Below, piece after piece: positions 1-5,045 of a stretch of 5,350 bases of DNA. The stretch lies in NCBI GenBank assembly GCA_945632055.1, contig CALZCU010000095.1:1-5350 (forward strand). The letters are read 5' to 3'. This DNA comes from an uncultured Ruminococcus sp. (lineage in GTDB: Bacteria; Bacillota; Clostridia; Oscillospirales; Acutalibacteraceae). Positions within the stretch are counted from its first letter, which is position 1; the number at the start of each line of letters is the position of its first letter. A program made the translations under genes and the position numbers. The notes beneath the pieces are model-generated. The model had not been told where the DNA came from and did not search any database. It saw only the letters and a list, made by a program, of their open reading frames with translations.

Positions 1-296
1 CAGGCGACTTTATGGGCAAGAAGGTTCAGCCTAAGGACACACTCGGTATCCTCGAAGCAATTGTAGAGGGCAAGGCTGAGTTCAAGAAGTGGGGACCGTT
101 CTCCGACATCGAGATTATGGATTGGGAAGGCTTCATTCCCGATATGAACGACGAGGAGTATGTTTCACAGCTTAAGGCTCGTATGAATGACCGTGTAAAT
201 GAAATCAAGGCATTCGCAGTTGAAAAAGACGGCTACGACAAGCTTCCCGATGACGCTCTCGAAGCTATCCAGAAGGTTGTTGACGAACTCAACTAA
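1..296 (+). CDS. C-terminal end of an unrecognised cytoplasmic protein (5' truncated by window edge)
   Basis: The frame is open from the first complete codon (base 3, reading Gly-Asp-Phe before the Met at 12) to a TAA at 294-296. No ribosome site precedes the Met at 12, so it is almost certainly internal and the gene begins outside the window. About 98 residues are visible. They are acidic, soluble and probably mostly helical, with a Trp/Asp-rich stretch (KKWGPFSDIEIMDWEGF) and a terminal amphipathic helix ending VVDELN. There is no membrane segment or signal. Codons favour C-ending and G-ending forms (GGC, AAG, CTC, GAC) more than the leftward genes do, which suggests high expression, as in a central-metabolism enzyme. 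I do not recognise the family and assign no function. A terminator 87 bases downstream shows that this is the last gene of its transcript. Confidence 0.8.
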   Translation, partial: GDFMGKKVQPKDTLGILEAIVEGKAEFKKWGPFSDIEIMDWEGFIPDMNDEEYVSQLKARMNDRVNEIKAFAVEKDGYDKLPDDALEAIQKVVDELN

Positions 297-382
297 GTAC
301 CTTAGTCGTAATTCGGGCAGACAGCTCGGTTATAAATCAGGCAACGGTTACCCGATGCTGAAATCCGCACTTAAATAAAATC

Positions 383-427
383 AAGGTCGGAGCATTGCTT
401 TACAGCGGTGTCCGACCTTTTCTTTGA
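383..427 (+). terminator. Rho-independent terminator of the left-edge gene
   Basis: A perfect 9-bp stem, AAGGTCGGA (383-391) with TCCGACCTT (411-419), encloses a 19-base loop and is followed by a T-rich run (TTTTCTTT). It lies 87 bases after the stop of the left-edge gene. Upstream A-rich bases (ATAAAA) could extend the stem, so some leftward termination is possible too. Confidence 0.85.
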
Positions 428-437
428 ATTTTTTCTA

Positions 438-466
438 TTGACATTTTTAATATATTGATGTATTAT
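438..466 (+). promoter_or_regulatory. Near-consensus sigma-A promoter of the rightward small RNA
   Basis: A perfect -35 TTGACA at 438-443, a 17-base spacer and a -10 TATTAT at 461-466 (5 of 6). Transcription should start near A473, the first base of the AGTAACGGAA motif. No start codon with a ribosome site follows before the terminator at 523-553, so the product appears to be a non-coding RNA. Confidence 0.8.
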
Positions 467-471
467 AAATA

Positions 472-500
472 TAGTAACGGAACAGTTTTGGCTGTTCTGC
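472..500 (+). repeat. Shared 5' module, left copy (inverted relative to 680-708)
   Basis: TAGTAACGGAA (472-482), 11 variable bases, then GTTCTGC (494-500). The same two blocks with the same 11-base spacing occur on the minus strand at 708-680. The module lies just after the -10 box and starts at the predicted transcription start. The conserved blocks contain the two arms of the 5' hairpin. Confidence 0.8.
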
Positions 501-563
501 GAAATTTAAGGCTTTATTTAAAAACCGCCTTGTATTCGGAGTACAGGGCGGTTACTTCTTTTT
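473..563 (+). ncRNA. Predicted ~90-nt antisense RNA (antitoxin RNA candidate)
   Basis: The RNA is bounded by the promoter at 438-466 and a terminator whose T run is 556-563. It should fold into a 5' hairpin, CGGAACAG (478-485) with CTGTTCTG (492-499, one G-T pair) around loop TTTTGG, then an A/T-rich single-stranded linker (500-522), then the terminator hairpin. It is transcribed convergently with the leftward peptide mRNA and shares about 45 nt with it. The overlap covers the peptide's last three lysine codons, its stop codon and the whole terminator stem-loop. This layout matches known type I systems with 3'-overlapping antisense RNAs, such as txpA/RatA and par(pAD1). Promoter, stems and overlap are visible; the antitoxin role is inferred. 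No credible reading frame is present: the only short frames lack ribosome sites. Confidence 0.65.
523..553. terminator. Bidirectional terminator shared by the convergent transcripts
   Basis: A 12-bp stem with one G-T pair joins 523-534 to 542-553 (outer part AACCGCC/GGCGGTT) around the 7-base loop TTCGGAG. Rightward it is followed by TTCTTTTT (556-563), leftward by TTTTT (524-520) then AAATAAA. The TAA stop of the leftward peptide gene (554-552) overlaps the base of the stem, so there is essentially no spacer between coding sequence and terminator. Confidence 0.85.
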
Positions 564-635
564 AATATCGTTAATAATTGCCCTGACTGCCGTCAGAACA
601 ATTACGAATGTAAGTAAAATTATTACATCATTCAC
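552..635 (-). CDS. 27-residue hydrophobic membrane peptide, type I toxin candidate
   Basis: A GTG start (635-633) gives a 27-residue peptide ending at TAA 554-552. It begins MNDV and has one hydrophobic segment (VIILLTFVIVLTAV, about residues 4-17). An Arg-containing helix end and an Asp-Ile-Lys-Lys-Lys tail follow. One transmembrane helix with a basic C-terminus, at 25-35 residues, is the classic form of Fst/Ibs/Bsr-type type I toxins, although I cannot place it in a named family. The start is set by an extended ribosome site, AAAGGGGGTG (653-644), which differs from the full anti-SD complement AAAGGAGGTG at one base and sits 8-10 bases upstream. The gene has its own extended -10 promoter, a 5' UTR of about 72 nt, a terminator overlapping the stop and a convergent antisense RNA. 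A small regulatory or signalling peptide is the alternative. The coding evidence is good; toxicity is inferred. Confidence 0.65.
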   Translation of the reverse strand: MNDVIILLTFVIVLTAVRAIINDIKKK

Positions 636-679
636 TTGATACGCACCCCCTTTACAAATAAAATTTGCAGGGATTGGGT

Positions 680-708
680 GCAGAACAACCGCCGCAATTC
701 CGTTACTA
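680..708 (-). repeat. Shared 5' module, right copy (5' end of the peptide mRNA)
   Basis: Reading leftward: TAGTAACGGAA (708-698), the 11 bases TTGCGGCGGTT (697-687), then GTTCTGC (686-680). The conserved blocks and the spacing equal those of the left copy at 472-500, giving 22 of 29 identical bases. The arms again form a 5' hairpin, CGGAAT (702-697) with GTTCTG (686-681), where the last pair is T-G instead of the C-G of the other copy. Confidence 0.8.
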
Positions 709-716
709 CGGGTATT

Positions 717-744
717 ATTATATCATAACTTATCGAAAAAACAA
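717..744 (-). promoter_or_regulatory. Extended -10 promoter of the small hydrophobic peptide mRNA
   Basis: Reading leftward: a weak -35 TTGTTT (744-739), a 16-base spacer ending in a TG extension, and a perfect -10 TATAAT (722-717), together TGATATAAT. Transcription should start at about 710-707, at the AGTAACGGAA block. It lies only about 15 bases beyond the terminator of the leftward operon, so the peptide gene is an independent unit. Confidence 0.75.
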
Positions 745-759
745 TACCAATGCAAAATA

Positions 760-798
760 AACTAACCGCTCTGTATGTGCAGTACAGAGCGGTTAGTT
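760..798. terminator. Strong terminator of the leftward rqcH operon (probably bidirectional)
   Basis: A perfect 16-bp stem joins 760-775 to 783-798 (AACTAACCGCTCTGTA and its complement) with loop TGTGCAG. It sits 15 bases after the stop of the last leftward gene (814). Leftward it is followed by TATTTTG, rightward by ATTTTTA, so it could stop transcription both ways. Its core resembles the terminator at 523-553 (AACCGC-CTGTA against AACCGCC-TTGTA). Confidence 0.9.
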
Positions 799-813
799 AT
801 TTTTAGAATAATA

Positions 814-1416
814 TTATTTTGCTATATTTATATCGGTGATTTCAGCCGCAATACCGTTCTTTGAAATGAGCTTATTAAGCAGGTCGCACAGCTCTTTGCT
901 GTAGCTGTTCACGAAGTGAGCCGTAAGCTCTGCCTTTTTTTCATCGCTGAGCGACTGCAATATGCCCTTTACAAGCTCATCTCTGTCATCACCGACAATG
1001 TCAAGAGCCTTAATAATTGCTTCTGTTTTCTCGTTGCTCGGAATCTGCTCAATTATCTTTGGCAGGAGCTTCAAAGCAACCGACTCGTAATTAACCTCAG
1101 CAACATCTGCGCTGATATTCATCAGCCTTTCACCGCCTGCAAAGGAAAGGTCGCCCAGCTCAATCCCCATTCCGTTATCACTCAGCGAGCGGTTAATCTG
1201 CATAATAATATTATCCTTGCTCTGATTGCAGACCTTAATAATCATAGCGTCCCTCATACTCTGAGGGAGAAAAGCCATACTTCCGCACAGTCTTTTTATT
1301 AATGACGGATTAAACGCTGTCGACTCGTTTTTTTCAGCCATAATCGGCAACAGCTTATCCAGAACCTGCGCAACATTTATATTTTCAATTGTATACCTTA
1401 CCCTTATATGCTTCAT
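814..1416 (-). CDS. Unrecognised 200-residue protein of two diverged repeats, coupled to rqcH
   Basis: Leftward frame ending TAA at 816-814. I chose the ATG at 1416 (MKHIRVRYTIENIN), 10 bases after the rqcH stop. The only Shine-Dalgarno-like bases (AAAAGGA) abut the ATG, so reinitiation after rqcH is likely. An alternative ATG at 1461 would overlap rqcH by 35 bases but has no ribosome site and adds a basic, unconvincing N-terminus. The protein is soluble, with no signal or membrane helix, and largely helical. It appears to be an internal duplication: VLDKLLPIMAE (about residues 16-26) matches VALKLLPKIIEQ in the second half. NRSLSDNGMGIELGDLSF (about 81-98) matches NKLISKNGIAAEITDINI near the C-terminus, with a 33-residue ungapped block before each NG. 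I do not recognise the family. Its place as the last gene after rqcH hints at a ribosome- or translation-linked role, which is inference only. Confidence 0.8.
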   Translation of the reverse strand: MKHIRVRYTIENINVAQVLDKLLPIMAEKNESTAFNPSLIKRLCGSMAFLPQSMRDAMIIKVCNQSKDNIIMQINRSLSDNGMGIELGDLSFAGGERLMNISADVAEVNYESVALKLLPKIIEQIPSNEKTEAIIKALDIVGDDRDELVKGILQSLSDEKKAELTAHFVNSYSKELCDLLNKLISKNGIAAEITDINIAK

Positions 1417-1426
1417 TCCTTTTCTG

Positions 1427-3163
1427 TCAAATTTTTCTGCCGTCTGCCGACGGAGTGACATAGACTGTTTTGTTGTTTACATAAATCACCATTCCGGGCT
1501 TTGCACCGGAGGGCTTGCTGACATATCTGACTAGCGTATAATCAACAGGCACCTGACTGCCGCCTCTTGCCTTGCTGTGATATGCCGCCAGCCTTGCCGC
1601 CTCGACAATTGCCTCATCACTTATCTTCCGTCCGTCACTCACGATTATCGTGTGCGAGCCGTGAATGTCCTTTGTGTGAAGCCAGATATCGTTTTTTGAA
1701 GCTGTTTTCAAGGTCAGCTTATCGTTCTGCCTGTTGTTTCTTCCGACAAGAATTTTAAACCCGTCGCTCGATTCAAATTCAAGCGGCGGAAGCTGTGACA
1801 AAGGTCTTTGCTTGCCCTTCGGACGGCGAAGATAACCCTGCTCTGTAAGCTCCTCTCTTATCTGAGCAAGCTCCTTTTCGCTCTCCGCCCTGCTGACCTC
1901 GTCAAGCACCGATTCAATATATTCAAGCTCGGCTTTTCCCTTTTCAATCTGCTCCCCCAGAATACTCTCTGCATTCTTCGCCTTCTGATAATCCTTGTAG
2001 TATTTCTGAGCATTCGCCGCAGGAGAAATTGCAGGATTGAGCTTAATTCTTATCGTCCTTCCCTCTGCGTCATAGTAATTTTCAACATCGGCAAACGGTG
2101 CGCCACGCTCAATCCGATACAGGTTTGCCTGCAACAAATCTCCGCAGATTCTGAGCTGTTCACGGTTTTCGCACTGAGCAAGCTCCGCTTGCTGTTTGGT
2201 AATTTTTCTTGCGATTCGCTCCGCTGTGTTTGATAATAATTTATTAAGGCTCTGAGATTTAACTCTCATTCGCTCCTGAGAATCACGCTCGTCATAAAAA
2301 TCGTCAAGCACGCTTGAAAAGCCGTCCCTGACCTCAACCCTTGCAAAGCCGCCGTACTGCTCAATCGGCATAAAGCAGAAGTCCATTGGCTTGCCGTCCT
2401 CACGATAGATTATGCAGGGCTTTTCACTGCAATTCTGCGCAATGCCTTTCAGCCTGTCAATTTCGCTTATCAGCCTGTCAAAAAGCACTCCGTCAAGGCG
2501 GTTTGAAGCACCCTCCATAACTCTATACTCAAGCTCACGACAGACAATCGGCGAAACACCCTGAACGGTTTTCAGCAGAGCCTTGTTAAGTGCAGTTTCG
2601 GGTTCAATCTCATTTATTTTCTGAGCAATATCCTCAGCACTTGAGGTTAAAATATTCAGCTTTTCCTGCGGCTCGGGCAGTTCATATTTTATGTTCGGAA
2701 GCACGATTCGCTTACTGCTCATAGTAAGGTCAACACGCTTCAGCGAGTCGATAATAATTTCGTTTGAAATGACAATGATGTTGCTATACATTCCCATTAT
2801 TTCAACGGCAACGGTAATCATCACCGTATCGCCAAGCTCGTTTACGCACTCAAAGTCAAGGAAAAGCACCCTGTCGCAGTCCATCTGACGAACGGCAACA
2901 AGCTTTCCCGAACCGAGCCTTTTGCGCAGGAGCATACAGAACATAGGCGGCTGAGCGGGATTTTCTGGAGTGTTGGTGCAGAAATTTATTCGTGGCGAAT
3001 TTGCCCTTGCCGAAAGCAAAAGCTTTTTTACTCCGCCGAAGGTTCGCAGTGCAAATACAAGCTCGTCACGGTTCGGCTGATAAATCTGCGATACTCTTGC
3101 GCCGAGTGCTTCCTTTTCTATTTCGTTTTTAATATGCCGTAAGAATATTCCGTCAAGTGCCAT
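1427..3163 (-). CDS. rqcH: RqcH, ribosome-associated quality control factor (NFACT/Rqc2 family, formerly FbpA)
   Basis: 578 residues, the usual length for bacterial RqcH. The family binds 50S subunits blocked by peptidyl-tRNA, recruits tRNA-Ala and directs addition of C-terminal alanine tails that mark stalled chains for degradation. The NFACT-N region opens MALDGIFLRHI and holds Asp97-Arg98 (MDCDRVLF), the pair needed for tRNA recruitment in the Bacillus subtilis protein. It is followed by EIMGMYSN (121-128), the family's E-x-M-G-x-x-S-N motif. A helix-hairpin-helix-like part (about 180-240) and charged coiled coils (about 295-345 and 385-445) follow. The NFACT-R domain occupies about 460-570, with NDIWLHTKDIHGSH (491-504). 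Start: ATG 3163 with GGAG five bases upstream. The older fibronectin-binding name reflects early adhesion work, and no export signal is present. It lies 97 bases after rlmH and just before the repeat protein. Confidence 0.96.
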   Translation of the reverse strand: MALDGIFLRHIKNEIEKEALGARVSQIYQPNRDELVFALRTFGGVKKLLLSARANSPRINFCTNTPENPAQPPMFCMLLRKRLGSGKLVAVRQMDCDRVLFLDFECVNELGDTVMITVAVEIMGMYSNIIVISNEIIIDSLKRVDLTMSSKRIVLPNIKYELPEPQEKLNILTSSAEDIAQKINEIEPETALNKALLKTVQGVSPIVCRELEYRVMEGASNRLDGVLFDRLISEIDRLKGIAQNCSEKPCIIYREDGKPMDFCFMPIEQYGGFARVEVRDGFSSVLDDFYDERDSQERMRVKSQSLNKLLSNTAERIARKITKQQAELAQCENREQLRICGDLLQANLYRIERGAPFADVENYYDAEGRTIRIKLNPAISPAANAQKYYKDYQKAKNAESILGEQIEKGKAELEYIESVLDEVSRAESEKELAQIREELTEQGYLRRPKGKQRPLSQLPPLEFESSDGFKILVGRNNRQNDKLTLKTASKNDIWLHTKDIHGSHTIIVSDGRKISDEAIVEAARLAAYHSKARGGSQVPVDYTLVRYVSKPSGAKPGMVIYVNNKTVYVTPSADGRKI

Positions 3164-3199
3164 ACTAACTCCAATAAACCTTTGTAAAGATAAATGTAT

Positions 3200-3236
3200 G
3201 GAACGGTCTTGACCGTTCCGAAAGTACTGTAACAGT
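3200..3236. repeat. Two adjacent inverted repeats in the rlmH-rqcH gap
   Basis: GGAACGGTC (3200-3208) and GACCGTTCC (3211-3219) are perfect 9-bp arms two bases apart. Six bases on, ACTGT-A-ACAGT (3226-3236) is a second perfect palindrome. No T run follows in either direction, so this is a poor intrinsic terminator. It lies 28-64 bases before the rqcH ribosome site and could be a protein-binding operator or an RNA-processing or stabilising hairpin in the operon mRNA. I see no convincing promoter in the gap: the -10-like TATCTT and TACATT lack a matching -35. Confidence 0.6.
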
Positions 3237-3260
3237 GTTTCCTTAACTGCTTTATTTTAC

Positions 3261-3746
3261 CTACTTGTGATATTTTCCGTTTGTTGAAATTTCAAACGCG
3301 CGGTAAATCTGCTCGCTCAGTATCACCCTTGCCATCTGATGAGGGAATGTCATTCTGCTCATAGACAGCCGCAAATCAGCCCTCTGCTTGACTTCATTGC
3401 TCAGTCCGTAGCTTCCTCCTATGATGAAATCAATTGTGCTTTTACCGCTGACCGAAGCGTTGTCAATCGTCCTTGAAAGCTCCTCGCTCGACAGCATTTT
3501 GCCCTCAATGCACATAGCAGTCACGAAGTCCGACTGCCCTATTTTCTGCATAATCCGCTTGCCCTCGGCAGTGATAACCTCGTCAATCTGCGAAGCATTG
3601 GGAGTGTTGCTCTTAATTTTTTCCTCGGCAAGCTCGACAACCGTAAATTTGCAGAATGATGAGAGCCGTTTTGCATATTCCGCTATCGCTTCCGTAAAAT
3701 ACTTTTCCTTTATTTTTCCGATACAAATTATATTTATCCTAATCAT
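3261..3746 (-). CDS. rlmH: RlmH, 23S rRNA (pseudouridine1915-N3)-methyltransferase
   Basis: 161 residues, close to the usual 155-160. RlmH is a SPOUT-fold dimer that uses S-adenosylmethionine to methylate N3 of pseudouridine 1915 in helix 69 of 23S rRNA, acting on assembled 70S ribosomes. Visible family marks are the N-terminal strand MIRINIICIGKIKEKY, the cofactor-binding loop IIGGSYGLS (108-116), and the C-terminal block SRMTFPHQMARVILSEQIYRAF (130-151), which ends in the invariant Tyr-His-Lys (159-161). Start: ATG 3746, which begins the protein as in homologues, with GAGG (3759-3756) nine bases upstream. A GTG at 3764 in the same frame would add six residues and has no support. It lies 43 bases after walJ in the same direction, matching the walJ-rlmH neighbourhood of many Firmicutes, and 97 bases before rqcH. 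Confidence 0.96.
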   Translation of the reverse strand: MIRINIICIGKIKEKYFTEAIAEYAKRLSSFCKFTVVELAEEKIKSNTPNASQIDEVITAEGKRIMQKIGQSDFVTAMCIEGKMLSSEELSRTIDNASVSGKSTIDFIIGGSYGLSNEVKQRADLRLSMSRMTFPHQMARVILSEQIYRAFEISTNGKYHK

Positions 3747-3748
3747 TT

Positions 3749-3774
3749 TCGAGTGCCTCGACACGCAATTCGAG
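3749..3774 (-). promoter_or_regulatory. Hairpins overlapping the rlmH ribosome-binding site
   Basis: Reading leftward, CTCGA (3774-3770), TCGAG (3761-3757) and CTCGA (3753-3749) follow one another. The central TCGAG can pair with either flanking CTCGA, and it contains the first three bases of the GAGG ribosome site (3759-3756). Either fold would partly hide the site. The stems are only 5 bp, so any effect on translation is inferred. Confidence 0.35.
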
Positions 3775-3789
3775 CCTTTTTCTATAAAG

Positions 3790-4578
3790 TTAAAAGATTA
3801 CCGACTGTATTCTCGTTTCGCTCGGAGCAATGTCGAGCGTAAAGTCACTTCTGAATTTAAGCCCTGCTTTTTCAAGGCTTGCTATCGCCGTTGCAAGCGC
3901 AATCTGCGGTGTGTTGTTCTGCTCGCTGAGATGACCGAGCATAAGCCTGAGCGTTCCGCTCTTTACAATCTGAACAAGCTCATCTGCACAGGCGGCATTT
4001 GAAAGATGTCCCTTTGACGAGAGTATTCTCTGCTTAAGATAGAACGGATAAATTCCCGTTTTCAGCATTTCAATATCGTGGTTCGACTCAAGCACAACAA
4101 AGTCGCTCTGCTTTGCGCCCTCTCTTACTCCGTCAAGCATAATGCCCATATCGGTTGCAACAAGCGCAGTCTTTCCGTCGGAAGCAGTAACCCTGTAGCA
4201 ACAGCTTTCCGCCGCATCATGCGGAGTGTCAATTCGCTTTATCAGCATATTTCCGACTGCAACCTCGTTTTCGATAACCGCAGTATCGGCTGTAGGAAGT
4301 ATTCTCTGTGCTTTTTCAAGCTCTCTGAGCGTACCCTCGCTTGCAAAAACTTTAAAGCCGTATTTCTTTGCAAGCACCTTAAGCGCACTGCAATGGTCGG
4401 TATGCTCGTGAGTTATAAAAACTGCGCCGACGCTCTGCATTTTCAGACCGTTAGCCTCCATTGCATTTTCAATCTGCCTGCACGACCTGCCTGCGTCAAT
4501 CAGCACGCCCTCAGATGAGGTGCCTATGTAATAGCTGTTTCCCTTACTGCCGCTGAAAAGCGGAACTGCTCTTGCCAA
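3790..4578 (-). CDS. walJ: WalJ/YycJ-type metallo-beta-lactamase-fold hydrolase (putative 5'-3' exonuclease)
   Basis: 262 residues from a TTG start at 4578, giving MARAVPLFSGSKGN, the usual opening of this family. AAGGG (4592-4588) lies nine bases upstream. An earlier TTG at 4587 abuts that site and is less likely. The metallo-beta-lactamase fold is shown by THEHTDH (56-62, the H-x-H-x-D-H metal motif), His120 (TPHDAAES), ATDMG (Asp143), LESNHD (163-168), SSKGHLSN (187-194) and LGHLSE (214-219). These give a full two-metal ligand set. Family members are the YycJ/WalJ proteins encoded beside walRK in bacilli; nuclease activity has been reported for one, and a link to coordinating cell division and replication proposed. 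No walRK genes are visible here. It heads the walJ-rlmH-rqcH series, with its own promoter candidate at 4618-4646. The fold is certain; the substrate is inferred. Confidence 0.92.
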   Translation of the reverse strand: MARAVPLFSGSKGNSYYIGTSSEGVLIDAGRSCRQIENAMEANGLKMQSVGAVFITHEHTDHCSALKVLAKKYGFKVFASEGTLRELEKAQRILPTADTAVIENEVAVGNMLIKRIDTPHDAAESCCYRVTASDGKTALVATDMGIMLDGVREGAKQSDFVVLESNHDIEMLKTGIYPFYLKQRILSSKGHLSNAACADELVQIVKSGTLRLMLGHLSEQNNTPQIALATAIASLEKAGLKFRSDFTLDIAPSETRIQSVIF

Positions 4579-4617
4579 ACCAATCAACCCTTATCCGTTT
4601 TCTGTCTTATGCAAAAT

Positions 4618-4646
4618 ATAATAGCATATTTTTCAATCTTTTACAA
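4618..4646 (-). promoter_or_regulatory. Promoter candidate for walJ-rlmH-rqcH
   Basis: Reading leftward: -35 TTGTAA (4646-4641, 4 of 6), a 17-base spacer and -10 TATTAT (4623-4618, 5 of 6). The -35 lies in the last codons of crcB. Transcription would start near 4611, giving a leader of about 33 bases to the walJ TTG. Confidence 0.55.
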
Positions 4647-5001
4647 CTGCTGAAGAAATCAAAATGCCCAGCCACACACCGAAAATACAGCAAGCCGCAC
4701 TCATAACAGCGTAGCCGACAGCAAGAAGTCTTTTACCGCCTGCAAAAAGATTATATGCTTCAAGAGAAAAGGTTGAAAATGTGGTAAAGCCTCCGCATAG
4801 TCCTGTTTTCAAAAACAGCATTGCTTTATCGTCCAAATTCCTCTTTGAAGCGAAGCCGACAATAAAGCCTATCAGCACCGCACCCATAAGGTTTGTCAGA
4901 AAGGTCAGAAGCGGAAAATCACCCCTGTACGGTATTAGACTGATTGCATACCTCAGCATTGCGCCTGCGGCGCCGCCCAGACCTACAAAAATAAATCCCA
5001 T
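4633..5001 (-). CDS. crcB: CrcB/Fluc fluoride ion channel
   Basis: 122 residues, within the usual 110-130. Fluc proteins are antiparallel dimeric channels that let fluoride leave the cell and so protect enolase and pyrophosphatase. Four hydrophobic helices are visible (about 2-22, 31-52, 62-84 and 92-117). Family marks are GLGGAAGAMLRY (7-18), TNLMGAVLIG (36-45, with the conserved Asn37 of the pore) and TGLCGGFTTFSTFSLE (66-81), which carries the Phe-box residues and the central sodium-binding break. Start: ATG 5001 with GGGAG seven bases upstream. An in-frame TTG at 5019 adds six residues and lacks support. It lies directly after the murA terminator; the leader is too short for a fluoride riboswitch and none is visible. 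Only one copy is in view, so it should act as a homodimer unless a partner gene lies elsewhere. Confidence 0.95.
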   Translation of the reverse strand: MGFIFVGLGGAAGAMLRYAISLIPYRGDFPLLTFLTNLMGAVLIGFIVGFASKRNLDDKAMLFLKTGLCGGFTTFSTFSLEAYNLFAGGKRLLAVGYAVMSAACCIFGVWLGILISSAVVKD

Positions 5002-5013
5002 ATTTATTCTCCC

Positions 5014-5045
5014 AAACAAAAAGCCGCTTTCACACGAAAACGGCT
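5014..5045 (-). terminator. Terminator of murA, just ahead of crcB
   Basis: Reading leftward, a 10-bp stem (5045-5036 with 5031-5022, outer part AGCCG/CGGCT, one G-T pair) closes a 4-base loop and is followed by TTTTGTTT (5021-5014). There is no T run on the other side. Only 13 bases separate it from the crcB start codon, and the crcB ribosome site follows the T run at once. crcB must therefore rely on read-through or on a start site inside this hairpin region. Confidence 0.85.

Noticed and set aside
297..382. Possible extra hairpin (TCGGG/CCCGA) after the left-edge gene
   Set aside because: The arms are 5 bp and far apart; I see only a 3' untranslated stretch before the terminator.
486..510. 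Tiny frame TTG-GCT-GTT... within the rightward small RNA
   Set aside because: It is only seven codons, lies in a hairpin and has no ribosome site, so the RNA is treated as non-coding.
916..1302. Rightward open frame of 128 codons
   Set aside because: It is antisense to the repeat protein, which has an operon position and repeat structure on the other strand; nothing supports translation here.
1808..2233. Rightward open frame of 141 codons
   Set aside because: It is antisense to the coiled-coil part of rqcH, has no ribosome site or promoter, and shows no recognisable domain.
3200..3219. Palindrome as a terminator of rlmH
   Set aside because: The stem is good but neither side has a T run, and the 2-base spacer forces an unfavourable loop, so I list it as an inverted repeat only.
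3421..4002. Rightward open frame of 193 codons
   Set aside because: It lies antisense to rlmH and walJ, whose motifs are unmistakable, has no ribosome site, and its composition is that of a reverse-strand shadow.
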